Part shown: in pieces, positions 1 through 8,638 of the stretch
Layout: every line of letters begins with the position of its first letter
Numbering within the stretch: the first letter of the stretch is position 1
Assembly (NCBI RefSeq): GCF_900095445.1
Contig: NZ_FMJL01000041.1
Span: 1-35,685 of the forward strand
DNA: 35,685 nucleotides
Source: Clostridium sp. N3C
GTDB lineage: Bacteria; Bacillota; Clostridia; Clostridiales; Clostridiaceae
Direction: 5' to 3'
Made by a program: the position numbers and the translations under genes
The notes under the pieces: model-generated
The model's input: only the letters and a program-made list of their open reading frames with translations
What the model was told of the DNA's origin: nothing
Database searches by the model: none

Positions 1-23
1 TAAAATTTTAGGGGAGTTAAATT

Positions 24-1241
24 ATGAAAAATCTAAAATTATGGTGGAATAAGAATATTGCATTATTTGTATGTGGTAATTTTGTTTCTAGAATTGGAAA
101 TGTTATATTCGATATAGTAATGACGTGGTGGTTAATTAGTGAAACAAGCTCTGCTAGATATGTTGGTTTTGTATTAGGAGCGTCAACCTTTGCAGTTGCA
201 TTAATCAGTCCCTTAAGTGGAGCGTTGTCTGATAGATATAATAAGAAGTATATTATGATTATAACTGATTTTATAAGTGGGATTTTATCAATATTAATAG
301 GGATTATGGCTTTTAATAATTATATAAATGTTTATTTATTAATATTAATTAATTTTCTTATGGGATCTTGCGCATCTCTTTTCAAGCCAGCAGTAAAATC
401 AATATTACCTAAGATTGCAAAAAAAGAGTATATGGTTCAGGTTAATTCTATTAGTAACAACTTAGCAGAACTTACAAAGTTTATTGGTCCAGCATTAGCA
501 TCGGTTTTAGTAGGTATTAGCATAATTGGAATTCCAGGTATGTTTATTTTTAATGGAATTACTTATATTATATCTGCAATTTCTGAAATATTTATTGATT
601 ATTTTGAGGATGATTCAAAAGATATGAAAAGTGAAGGGGTTTTCAAAAATATAAAAGAAGGTTTTAGTTATTTAAGCAAGCAAAAAATTATATTTAAAGT
701 TATAGCAGTTTCCAGTATAGTAAATATTTTTATAGCATCATATAATATTTTATTACCTTTATTTATTAATAATGACTTAAAACTAGATGGTGATTTTTAT
801 TCATATATATTAATGGCAGAAGCGGCTGGAGGTATAGTTATAACAATTTTATTTACCTTTTGGTCATCAATTAAGCCTAATCTTGAAAAATTATTTTATG
901 CCCTTGCTTTTTCTGGTTTAGCCTTAAGTATGATATCAATATTCGCTAATAGATATTTAATATTAGTATCCATCTTTTTATTTGGATTATTTCTTAGTGC
1001 ATTTAATACACTTTTCTTTTCTTATGTGCAAATAGTTGCAGATGAAAAATACTTAGGAAGAGTTTTTTCAACTATTTTTATGATTGCAACATTTATTATG
1101 CCAGTATCTTATGTTGTATTTGGGTATATTGGGGATTTTGTATTAAAGTATATTTTTTTAATTTCAGGTTTATCTATTATATTGGTAAGTTTGCCTATTT
1201 TATCTTTGAGTAAATCCATGGATCTAGAAATAATTAATTAG
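24..1241 (+). CDS. MFS exporter (macrolide/EntS-like efflux family)
   Basis: A 405-residue integral membrane protein with about 12 hydrophobic segments, the usual size of a major facilitator exporter. The cytoplasmic loop after the second helix carries the MFS motif-A signature GALSDRYNKKY at about residues 66-76. The overall look is that of the MFS_3 group, which includes macrolide and siderophore exporters. The ATG follows an AGGGGAG ribosome site about 8 bases upstream. The gene ends 56 bases before a radical SAM/SPASM gene on the same strand, so the two probably share a transcript. In such pairs an MFS protein often exports a modified peptide or small product, but no precursor gene is visible because the window starts here. 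The gene looks even more A/T-rich than most of the window. The substrate is unknown; the family assignment is secure. Confidence 0.85.
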   Translation: MKNLKLWWNKNIALFVCGNFVSRIGNVIFDIVMTWWLISETSSARYVGFVLGASTFAVALISPLSGALSDRYNKKYIMIITDFISGILSILIGIMAFNNYINVYLLILINFLMGSCASLFKPAVKSILPKIAKKEYMVQVNSISNNLAELTKFIGPALASVLVGISIIGIPGMFIFNGITYIISAISEIFIDYFEDDSKDMKSEGVFKNIKEGFSYLSKQKIIFKVIAVSSIVNIFIASYNILLPLFINNDLKLDGDFYSYILMAEAAGGIVITILFTFWSSIKPNLEKLFYALAFSGLALSMISIFANRYLILVSIFLFGLFLSAFNTLFFSYVQIVADEKYLGRVFSTIFMIATFIMPVSYVVFGYIGDFVLKYIFLISGLSIILVSLPILSLSKSMDLEIIN

Positions 1242-1297
1242 AAGCATAGTTTTCTAATTGATTATGAATATATTATTAATAATTTAGGAGGTAAATT

Positions 1298-2401
1298 ATG
1301 GGTGTATTGAGATTGAGAGGTTTAGATGATTTCAAAAAGGAGGGATTAGTTAAATTTTGGGAAAATTATAATACGAAAGTAGACGAGCCTAAAATTTTAG
1401 GCGTTAGTATTAGTTGTTCTAATATGTGTAATTTGCGTTGTATATATTGTTATGCAGGAATAGATAAGAAGCCATTGCAAAATGAACTAAGCTTAGATGA
1501 GCAAAAGAAAATAATTTCAGATGCAAAAGAACTTGGTGCTAAGACTGTAGTTTTATGCGGAGATGGAGAACCGACTATGGATAAAAATCTAGTGGAAATG
1601 GCAAAACACGCTAAAAATAATAATATGGTTATGGTAGTGGTTTCAAATGCAGTTATCTTTGGAGACGATGATTTGTGTAAAAAAATACATAAAATGGATG
1701 GGGAATCATTGCTAAAATCTTTATATGATAATGATGTAAGTTTAATTATAAAACTTGAAAGTTTAGATGAGCAAAAGTATGAATATGTTGTAGGAGTGAA
1801 AGGGGCATATAAAAAATACAGAACTGCAATATAAAGAATTGTTAAAACTGGATTTGGAAAAAATGTTGGTGATCATGATGAGAGAGTAACACGTTTTGCA
1901 TTTAGCTCAGTTATAATGAAAAATAATATAGATGAGTTAAGTAATTTAAAAGAATTTGCAGATAGTGTTAATGCACAGTATATTTGTAAATTACCATCAC
2001 TTGTTGGAAATGCATTGAATAATATTGAAAATATGTTTGAAGTAAAAGAGTATAAAGAAATAAGGAAAAAAATATTTAATTTTACAGCTAAAAGAGAGAC
2101 ACTTATGGTTGATACTCCTAGATGTATGGCATGGCATTATGGACCATGTATAGATGTTACTGGTGAGATTAGAGAATGCTATACGTCAGCTTTTACTCCT
2201 GAAAACAGAGTTGGAAATGTAAGGGAAAAATCATTAAGAGAGTTAGTAAAAGATAAAAATAGAAAAAGCGATGTTTGTTGTAATGATTTTTGCCCAGTTA
2301 AGACTAGAATTAATAAGGAATTTGAAGCAAAAGGTATGGATAAGCTTTGGAAGATATGTGACGATAATTGCAAATCTAAGGAACGCTTAGCAGGATATTA
2401 A
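1298..2401 (+). pseudogene. Radical SAM/SPASM-like protein interrupted by an in-frame TAA
   Basis: The reading frame from ATG 1298 (ribosome site AGGAGG just upstream) stops at TAA 1832-1834. It stays open in the same frame from 1835 to the TAA at 2399-2401, for 367 codons overall. The first part has the radical SAM cluster motif CNLRCIYC (Cys 44, 48, 51) and a GDGEPT segment typical of the family. The second part is a Cys-rich C-terminal region (CMAW, GPCIDV, ECYTS, CCNDFCPVK, CDDNC) like a SPASM or auxiliary-cluster domain. Such enzymes modify peptides or other substrates using S-adenosylmethionine. A single base change (for example GAA to TAA) would explain the stop. Without readthrough the product is a 178-residue fragment lacking the auxiliary-cluster region. 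An internal ATG at 1916 has no good ribosome site. A sequencing error cannot be excluded. Confidence 0.8.
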
Positions 2402-2490
2402 TCATTATTACTTTTTTTATAATTGAAGTTTTGTAACTGTAGCTGCCAGCGTACTATTAGCTACACAATTAGTGTTGCGGTATAATAATT

Positions 2491-2515
2491 GGAGTGGGTT
2501 TTTTTATCCCACTCC
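2491..2515 (+). terminator. Hairpin after the radical SAM gene
   Basis: A perfect 8-bp stem, GGAGTGGG / CCCACTCC, encloses a T-rich 9-base loop. It lies 90 bases after the radical SAM stop and is followed by T-rich sequence (TCTATTTTTG), so it may end the MFS/radical SAM transcript. The T-run lies mostly in the loop, which makes it a less classical terminator. Confidence 0.55.
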
Positions 2516-2703
2516 ATGTCTATTTTTGAAAACTTTTTTATGCTTCGGTATATAATTATTTTTTGGTTATAAAACAGATTCAGTTAATAAGATAGAAGTA
2601 TCTATAGATAATATAATTTCTATAAATGATATAATATATCTAAGAATAATCAGCAGCCATAAAAAAATAAGCAAATGGTTTTAATAAGAAAGGAGGGATT
2701 GCT
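2516..2703. other. A/T-rich upstream region of the AraC-GH39-like gene
   Basis: This gene-free stretch lies between the hairpin at 2491-2515 and the TTG start at 2704. It contains two TATAAT hexamers (2612-2617 and 2630-2635), neither with a convincing -35 partner, and several overlapping short ATAGAT/ATCTAT-type repeats. The only clear signal is the ribosome site AAAGGAGGG at about 2690-2698. No small ORF or RNA was recognised. Confidence 0.4.
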
Positions 2704-4785
2704 TTGAGAAGAGAGTATATAAATTACGATGTAGGGGTTCCCGTTGACATTTCCTTTGTTAGTGTGGAGGATTATCCTATTCATTGGCATAATGCTATAG
2801 AGATTATTTATGTATTAGAAGGGAAACTTCAGGTTTATATAAATTCAATTAAGTACGAAGTTTCTGCTGGAGAGATTGAAATTATCAATATGGATGAGGT
2901 TCATCATTTGAAAAGTAATGGGGAAGAGAATAAGGTATTAATCTTTTATATTGATCCATATTTTTTTGAAAGATACTATTCTGATATAGAGAATATGTAT
3001 TTTTATACTGACTCTTCTACTGAGAATGCTCAAGCTAAAGAGGAATACGAAGAGTTAAGAGCCTTGCTTGCAGCTATTTTGTGCGAAAAGGTTCAAAGGC
3101 AAGAGGATTATGATGAGAACATAAGGGATATTTTAGTAGAGCTCCTTTATCACCTTATAAACAATTTTAATTATCTTGTTTATGAAAAGGAGGAGCTAAA
3201 GGAGGATATAAATCTATTTAGAAGATATCATAGCATATCTAAATACATTACTAATAATTACAATCATAATATAACTTTAAAGGATATTGCGGAAAAAGAG
3301 TTTTTAAGTCCGCGGTATTTATCCCATGAAATCAAATATGCTACAGGCTATAGCTTTACGGAATTGCTGAACTTGACTAGGGTGGAGGAGTCTATAAAGC
3401 TTCTTTTAGATAGCGATAAAACCATATCGGAAATTTCAGAGGAAGTAGGTTTTTCTCATATAAGGTACTATAATAAAAATTTCAAGCGTTTTTATAATTG
3501 CACACCTCTGCAGTTTAGAAAGCGGTATATGGTAGAGGATGAAGAGCTTGAAAAGGTAAAAAAGGTAAAAAACTTAGAATTAAAGGAAAGTATTAATTAT
3601 CTATTGAGTTACTTGCAAAGTTATGATAGGTTTAACTACGAAGATAGGTTAATTAAGATAAATATAGATGTAGACAATGATATTGGTAGTTTTAATAAAG
3701 AGTTTAAAAATGTAATTACCATTGGAGAAGCCTTTGATCTTTTAATTGAAGACAATAAAGATGCCTTAGAAGAATTACAAGGGGAGATCGGCTTTCAGTA
3801 TGGAAGAATACTAAAGGTATTTAGTACCGATATGGCTATTTTCCCAGGTTCTACTTTCTTTAATTGGAATAGAAATAAGGAAGTGTTAGAGTTTTTATAT
3901 GATCTTGATATTAAGCCCCTCATAGTAATTGATTCTACTGGCTTTTCTGATGATAATTTCCTTGAAGCCTTTCAATCCTTTTTAAGCTATTTTAGTGAGC
4001 TAGAGTCAGTGGATTTTTGGAACTTTAGGTTTGAATATAGCAACTCCGTTTCTGAAAATCTAAGAAAAAGAATTAATGAATTAATAGAAAGTTATTATGA
4101 TACTGATACAATCAATATAGGAAGTTATAACGACATAGCAGAAACTAACCCTATATATGATACTGCATACATGATTCCTTATATTATTCATAACCTTATA
4201 TTTAATAATAATTCCTTGCAGTTTTTGAAGGCCTTTGATGTTTTAGATAAGCAAGTAAATATAACTAATGAAGTGTTTTTTGGGTATCCAGGCCTAGTTA
4301 ATGATATGGGAATAAAGAAGCCCTCTTATTACGCTTATTATTTGCTAAATAAGCTGGGGGATCGTTTGGTGGCTCAAGATAATGGGTATATTGTTACAAA
4401 AAGTGATTATGGATTTCAAATTCTCCTTTACAACTTTTATGATAATTTAGATAGCTTAATACCTTTAAAGGAGTATTCAAATTTAAGAGCTTTAAAGAGT
4501 GTTCCATCAAAGAAGCTATCCTTAAATATAACTAATATACAGTCTGATATTAAGGTTACAAGTTATGAAATAAATGAAAATGAGGGTTCTTCCTTTAATT
4601 ATTGGCTACAAATGGGTAAACCTAATAGATTGAGTAAAGAGGAAAAGGAGATTTTACACAAGGCATCTTTTCCTGAAATTGAATTTAAATATTTCAAAAA
4701 AAGCGCCGTTGTAAATATACAAGCGGAGATAGAAGGCTATGGCGCTATATTGATTTTAATAGAAAAGGTACAAAAGCACCAATGA
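2704..4785 (+). CDS. AraC-family regulator fused to a GH39-like domain
   Basis: A 693-residue chimera. Residues about 15-90 form a cupin-type sensor (PIHWHNAIEIIYVLEG, then AGEIEIINMDEVHHL). Residues about 185-280 form a double helix-turn-helix of the AraC type (ISEEVGFSHIRYYNKNFKRF, then TPLQFRKRY). The remaining 400 residues resemble a glycoside hydrolase 39 (beta-xylosidase) fold, best seen near the end: GLVNDMGIKKPSYYAYYLLN. The canonical GH39 WNEPN acid/base motif is not visible; the corresponding region reads FWNFRFEYSN, so this part is probably a sugar-sensing or pseudo-enzymatic domain. It starts at TTG with a strong AAAGGAGGG ribosome site. A MATE exporter follows 181 bases later behind a terminator-like hairpin. 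It presumably regulates a carbohydrate-related or export gene; the target is unknown. Confidence 0.82.
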   Translation: MRREYINYDVGVPVDISFVSVEDYPIHWHNAIEIIYVLEGKLQVYINSIKYEVSAGEIEIINMDEVHHLKSNGEENKVLIFYIDPYFFERYYSDIENMYFYTDSSTENAQAKEEYEELRALLAAILCEKVQRQEDYDENIRDILVELLYHLINNFNYLVYEKEELKEDINLFRRYHSISKYITNNYNHNITLKDIAEKEFLSPRYLSHEIKYATGYSFTELLNLTRVEESIKLLLDSDKTISEISEEVGFSHIRYYNKNFKRFYNCTPLQFRKRYMVEDEELEKVKKVKNLELKESINYLLSYLQSYDRFNYEDRLIKINIDVDNDIGSFNKEFKNVITIGEAFDLLIEDNKDALEELQGEIGFQYGRILKVFSTDMAIFPGSTFFNWNRNKEVLEFLYDLDIKPLIVIDSTGFSDDNFLEAFQSFLSYFSELESVDFWNFRFEYSNSVSENLRKRINELIESYYDTDTINIGSYNDIAETNPIYDTAYMIPYIIHNLIFNNNSLQFLKAFDVLDKQVNITNEVFFGYPGLVNDMGIKKPSYYAYYLLNKLGDRLVAQDNGYIVTKSDYGFQILLYNFYDNLDSLIPLKEYSNLRALKSVPSKKLSLNITNIQSDIKVTSYEINENEGSSFNYWLQMGKPNRLSKEEKEILHKASFPEIEFKYFKKSAVVNIQAEIEGYGAILILIEKVQKHQ

Positions 4786-4816
4786 AATAGGTACATTTTG
4801 TACTTTTTCTTTTTTT
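4761..4816 (+). terminator. Terminator whose stem begins inside the AraC-GH39-like gene
   Basis: The arms AGAAAAGGTACAAAA (4761-4775) and TTTTGTACTTTTTCT (4796-4810) pair over 15 bp with one G-U pair and are followed by six T. The first arm lies in the last codons of the regulator gene and the stop codon lies in the loop. Termination would therefore occur just past the stop, separating this gene from the MATE gene. Confidence 0.75.
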
Positions 4817-4966
4817 GCTTATAAGGCTAATGAGCACAAGTATACCTTTTATTGAGCTTAATAGTCAATGAAATAATAACCGCTGATTTATATAATAAAA
4901 GTATAATAATCTTTGTTTTTAAGGGATTTAAGACTACCCATATTTGTCTAGTAGGAGGTGAAGAAT

Positions 4967-6355
4967 ATGGGCAACAGTAGCAACATTTTTTCAAAAGAAA
5001 ATACAAGTAGGCTACTTTTAAGATTTGCAGTGCCGGCGGTTATTTCCCTGTTGGTGGTAGAGATTTATGGTATGGTGGATACGGTCTTTGTTGGAAGATA
5101 TATAGGGGCAAATGCAATAGCAGCTCTTACCATAGCCTTTCCCATTCAAAAACTCTTGTCTGCTATTGGGCTTTTAATAGCTATTGGTACTTCAACGAAT
5201 ATTTCAAGAAATTTAGGGGAAAAAAATTCTTCTGAAATTAATAAAACTATAGTGAATTCTTTTATCATTTCTATTATTTCGATGATAATAGTACCCTTCA
5301 TTATATTTATTTTTAGAAGTCCTATCTTATATAAATTAGGGGCAAGTGATCTTACCTACTCTCTAACGGAAGACTATAGCTCAATAGTTTTATTGTCTGG
5401 TATTTTTCAATGTTTAGGTATGGTAATCTGTTATGTTATGACATCCTTTGGCAATACAAAAATAAATCTTTATGCCAATGCCCTTGGTGTTTTGGTTAAT
5501 ATTATATTGGATTATATATTAGTAGTTAAATTACAAATAGGTATTAAGGGTGCCGCTATTTCAACGGTACTATCTCAAGTTACAGTTTCTGCCTTTGCTT
5601 TCTATCACTTTAGAGAAGTGATTAGGTATTACAATATTAAGCTATGCCTTATATCAATAGTTCATGGCTATAATCAAAATATAATTAAGAGTATTTTAGC
5701 CATAGGTTTTTCAACCTTTATCGTTGAAATTTCCGATGCAATAGGGACGGTTATATTAAATAATCTTCTTTATTCTTCCGGTGGAGATAATGCTATTACT
5801 ATTATTGGATCAGTAACAAAAGTTTCTATGTTTATGTTTATAATAATTATTGGAATAAGCTCTGCTATGCAACCTATTGCAGCCTATAATTACGGTGCAG
5901 GAAAATTAGATAAAGTTAAAGAAACAGTTTATACCACTATAAAGATGGTTATAATAAGTTCAGTAGTATTGGCTATGCTTATGGGTATATTTACAAGGAA
6001 CATTTTAGGTTTCTTTTTAAAGGATGAAGAAATATTAGGTAATGCGGTTCAAGCCTTTAGAATTTGTATATCTTTGGTACCGTTAACAGGAGTATATTAT
6101 GTTTTGATATATTACTATCAAGCTATAGGTCAGGCTAGAAGAGGATTTTTACTATCAATATTTAAGGATATAGTAGTTTTTATACCTTTAATTATAACTC
6201 TTGTTCAAGCTTTCGGAACCCTAGGAGCCTGGATGGCTTATCCTCTTTCTGATTTACTTTCTGCCCTACTTTCGGTATACCTTTTGGTTAAGCCTTATAA
6301 GGAGGAAGAAAAGCTGCCGGTACTTTCACAGAAAAAGGTATCATTGGCTTCTTGA
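4967..6355 (+). CDS. MATE-family multidrug/Na+ efflux transporter
   Basis: About 462 residues with roughly 12 membrane helices, the normal MATE size. Family hallmarks are PAVISLLVVEIYGMVDTVFV near the N-terminus and QPIAAYNYGAGKLDKV in the second half. MATE proteins export cationic drugs or metabolites using an ion gradient. An in-frame GTG at 4958 overlaps the ribosome site AGGAGGTG (4954-4960), so ATG 4967, six bases after that site, is the likely start. It lies downstream of the AraC-type regulator in the same direction but behind a hairpin, so independent transcription is likely. The regulator may or may not control it. The substrate cannot be inferred from sequence. Confidence 0.88.
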   Translation: MGNSSNIFSKENTSRLLLRFAVPAVISLLVVEIYGMVDTVFVGRYIGANAIAALTIAFPIQKLLSAIGLLIAIGTSTNISRNLGEKNSSEINKTIVNSFIISIISMIIVPFIIFIFRSPILYKLGASDLTYSLTEDYSSIVLLSGIFQCLGMVICYVMTSFGNTKINLYANALGVLVNIILDYILVVKLQIGIKGAAISTVLSQVTVSAFAFYHFREVIRYYNIKLCLISIVHGYNQNIIKSILAIGFSTFIVEISDAIGTVILNNLLYSSGGDNAITIIGSVTKVSMFMFIIIIGISSAMQPIAAYNYGAGKLDKVKETVYTTIKMVIISSVVLAMLMGIFTRNILGFFLKDEEILGNAVQAFRICISLVPLTGVYYVLIYYYQAIGQARRGFLLSIFKDIVVFIPLIITLVQAFGTLGAWMAYPLSDLLSALLSVYLLVKPYKEEEKLPVLSQKKVSLAS

Positions 6356-6385
6356 CTTGGATAAAATTATATTATGGTTACAGGC

Positions 6386-6414
6386 TTAACAATTAAAAGT
6401 CATTATCCTATAAT
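6386..6414 (+). promoter_or_regulatory. SigmaA-type promoter for the flavoprotein gene
   Basis: TTAACA (6386-6391), a 17-base spacer and a perfect TATAAT (6409-6414) lie 55 bases upstream of the ATG at 6470. Confidence 0.7.
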
Positions 6415-6469
6415 ATAAGTGTACCTTTTAGAAGGCAAAAGTTAATATATTGAATGGTGGTGTGTAAAA

Positions 6470-7678
6470 ATGGCTGAGAGAATAATAATTGTGGGAGGCG
6501 GAGTTGCCGCAGTTAGTGCTATCAAGTCCATAAGAGAAATTAATGAAAAAGCAGAAATATATCTATTCGGTAGTGAAAGATTTTATCCCTATTATAGGTT
6601 GAGATTAACCAAGGGTTTGTTTGATAATACTGTAGAGGATAAGATTTTACTAAGAAAGATAGACTGGTATGTTGAAAATAATGTTAATATTCATATGGGG
6701 AAGGCAGTAAGTTCAATAGATACTGATAAGAAGGAAATAACTTTAGAAGACGGAAGTAAGTTTAATTTTGATAAGCTGCTTTTAGCTAGTGGATCTCACA
6801 ACTTTAAGCCACCTATTAAGGGGATAGATAAAACGGGAGTGTATACTATACGTAAATTGGATGATGTAGAAAAGCTAAACGCTTATATTAAGGAAAAGAA
6901 AACTATATTAAATATAGGTGGAGGAATTCAAGGGTTAGAAACTGCATGGATATTGCATCAAAATGGTAAAGAAGTAATTATAGCAGAAGCAATGCCAAGG
7001 ATTATGCCTAGACAGTTAGATGAAAGAGCATCTAGTATTTTACAAAAGGCCATTGAGAAGTTAGGTATTAAGCTACTTATTAACAAGCAAGTAAAAAGTA
7101 TTGAAGGTAACGATAAGGTCGAAGGTTTTACTTTAGATTCTGGAGAATATTTCCCTTGCGATACTGTAATTTATTCTGTAGGAGTGAGAGCTAATATCGA
7201 TTTCTTTAAGAATAGTTCCATAAAAACTAACATGGGTGCAGTGGTTAATGAATATATGGAAACTAGTGAGAAGGGTATCTATGCTGCTGGAGATGTGGCG
7301 GAGTTTAATGGCAGATTAGGAGGTATTTGGACAGTAGCTGTAGAGCAGGGAACTGTAGCCGGTTATAATATTGCAGGAAAGGAAACTAAATATACTGGAG
7401 TAACTCCTTCAACAATGCTAAATGCCTTTAACATATCTTTATTTTCCATTGGTAATGTGGATGAAAATAACTGTACTAATTCAATGATAGAGGATAAGGA
7501 AGATGATATTAATTATAAGAGACTATTTATTAAGGATAATAAAATAGTTGGAGCCATTGTTTTAGGAGATACCAAAAAGGCTGTGGCTATAAAGTCTGCA
7601 GTAGAAAAGGAAAAGGATATATCCCAATTTGATTTAGATAATATGTCTATTGATGAATTAATAGATAAGATAAAGTAG
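6470..7678 (+). CDS. NAD(P)H-dependent FAD oxidoreductase, NROR (rubredoxin reductase)-like
   Basis: 402 residues. The N-terminal FAD-binding Rossmann motif is IIIVGGGVAAVSA (about residues 5-17), the NAD(P)H-binding motif is NIGGGIQGLETAW (about 148-160), and the second FAD motif is GIYAAGDVAEF (about 269-279). This is the pyridine nucleotide-disulfide oxidoreductase class II layout, without the paired redox cysteines of the disulfide reductases. In clostridia the closest relatives are NADH:rubredoxin oxidoreductases, which deliver electrons to rubredoxin or flavodiiron proteins for O2 and H2O2 reduction; nitrite reductase-type flavoproteins share the fold. It has its own promoter and stands alone. 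No rubredoxin gene is visible in the window, so the electron acceptor is inferred. Confidence 0.8.
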   Translation: MAERIIIVGGGVAAVSAIKSIREINEKAEIYLFGSERFYPYYRLRLTKGLFDNTVEDKILLRKIDWYVENNVNIHMGKAVSSIDTDKKEITLEDGSKFNFDKLLLASGSHNFKPPIKGIDKTGVYTIRKLDDVEKLNAYIKEKKTILNIGGGIQGLETAWILHQNGKEVIIAEAMPRIMPRQLDERASSILQKAIEKLGIKLLINKQVKSIEGNDKVEGFTLDSGEYFPCDTVIYSVGVRANIDFFKNSSIKTNMGAVVNEYMETSEKGIYAAGDVAEFNGRLGGIWTVAVEQGTVAGYNIAGKETKYTGVTPSTMLNAFNISLFSIGNVDENNCTNSMIEDKEDDINYKRLFIKDNKIVGAIVLGDTKKAVAIKSAVEKEKDISQFDLDNMSIDELIDKIK

Positions 7679-7706
7679 AATGTTTTTTAGTTGATAAATA
7701 TTATCA

Positions 7707-7735
7707 TTTACAAATTTGAATTTTTGTGTTACCAT
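7707..7735 (+). promoter_or_regulatory. Extended -10 promoter for rpsD
   Basis: TTTACA (7707-7712), a 17-base spacer and TACCAT (7730-7735), preceded by TG one base upstream (extended -10). Transcription would begin near 7742 and leave a leader of about 70 bases before the rpsD ATG. Confidence 0.55.
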
Positions 7736-7741
7736 AACCTT

Positions 7742-7802
7742 ACGGCTGACTGGCGCCAAATTATTACCGCAAGATAAAGGAGCATAAAAAGGCTCAAATA
7801 TT
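7742..7802 (+). promoter_or_regulatory. Candidate autoregulatory leader of rpsD (S4-type leader)
   Basis: The short leader is locally G/C-rich in an A/T-rich setting. It has nested complementary blocks (CCTT with AAGG, CGG with CCG) around a GGCGCC core, suggesting a compact fold. Ribosomal protein S4 is known to repress its own mRNA, and S4 leader motifs have been described in Clostridia. That this leader belongs to that class is inference; a covariance-model search would decide it. Confidence 0.4.
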
Positions 7803-7814
7803 AGGAGGAATAAT

Positions 7815-8396
7815 ATGGCAAGGTATATGGGACCAAGATTCAAATTAGCAAGACATCTTGGAGTAAATGTATTTAATCACCCTAAGGCTCTTAAGAGAGG
7901 GGTAAAAGAACATCATAAACTTTCTGAATACGGAGAGCAACTTTTAGAAAAGCAGAAGTTAAAGGCTTATTATGGAGTTTTGGAAAAGCAATTTAGCAAA
8001 TGTGTTCATCAGGCCCTAAAGGCAAAGGGGAAGTCTGAGGATTTATTAGTTCAAAGCCTTGAAAGAAGATTAGACAACGTAGTATATAGACTAGGCTTTG
8101 GTTCAACCTTAAGAGAAGCAAGACAGATGGTTAATCACGGTCATATTCTTGTAAATGGTAGTAAGGTTGATATACCTTCCTATAAGGTTAATGTAGGCGA
8201 TGTAATCTCTTTGAGAGAAAAGTCAAGAAAGATAACAGCTTATGCTGATAATTTCACCAATTCTCTAATTAGTGTAGACTATATGGAAAAGGATATTAAC
8301 TCTTTTACTGGTACTCTTACAAGAATGCCAAAGGCTGAAGAGGTTCCTATAGAAGTAAAGTTTACAAAGGTATTGGAGTTTTATTCAAAACACTAA
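7815..8396 (+). CDS. rpsD: 30S ribosomal protein S4, zinc-free paralogue type
   Basis: 193 residues. The C-terminal two thirds is a clear S4 RNA-binding domain (SLERRLDNVVYRLGFGSTLREARQMV, positions about 85-110, then HGHILVNGSKVDIPSYKV). The N-terminus (MARYMGPRFKLARHLGVNVF) lacks the four zinc-binding cysteines of classical C+ S4, so this is a C- form. S4 nucleates 30S assembly and binds 16S rRNA. The gene stands alone instead of in the alpha operon with rpsM, rpsK, rpoA and rplQ. Many clostridia carry two S4 genes and this may be the alternative copy. It has its own promoter, a structured leader and a terminator. The ATG follows TTAGGAGGAATAAT. Confidence 0.93.
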   Translation: MARYMGPRFKLARHLGVNVFNHPKALKRGVKEHHKLSEYGEQLLEKQKLKAYYGVLEKQFSKCVHQALKAKGKSEDLLVQSLERRLDNVVYRLGFGSTLREARQMVNHGHILVNGSKVDIPSYKVNVGDVISLREKSRKITAYADNFTNSLISVDYMEKDINSFTGTLTRMPKAEEVPIEVKFTKVLEFYSKH

Positions 8397-8432
8397 TGAT
8401 AGATATCAAAAATCAGATTATAATGATATGAT

Positions 8433-8488
8433 ACTTCCAAAGTAGACAGTCTAATTAAAATTAGATTATCTACTTGGAGGTATTTTTT
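8433..8488 (+). terminator. rpsD terminator
   Basis: A long hairpin pairs ACTTCCAAAGTAGA (from 8433) with TCTACTTGGAGGT (to about 8482), with further pairing inside (GTCTAAT / ATTAGAT), followed by ATTTTTTAT. It lies 37 bases after the rpsD stop. Confidence 0.8.
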
Positions 8489-8638
8489 ATAGCAAGAAAA
8501 TTAAAGTATAGTTATGTGTAATATTTATTAAATTGATAGTCTACTTGACATGTGGTAGTTAAGGCAGTTGCGTGTTTTACACTTTAATGTATATAATTAA
8601 GAGGTATATGTTAGTATTTATAGGTGGTGAAAAGCTCT

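Noticed and set aside
1832..1834. Recoding of the in-frame stop as selenocysteine or pyrrolysine
   Set aside because: The codon is TAA, whereas those residues use TGA and TAG; no recoding hairpin was seen.
4958..4966. GTG 4958 as start of the MATE gene
   Set aside because: It overlaps the AGGAGGTG ribosome site that properly serves ATG 4967.
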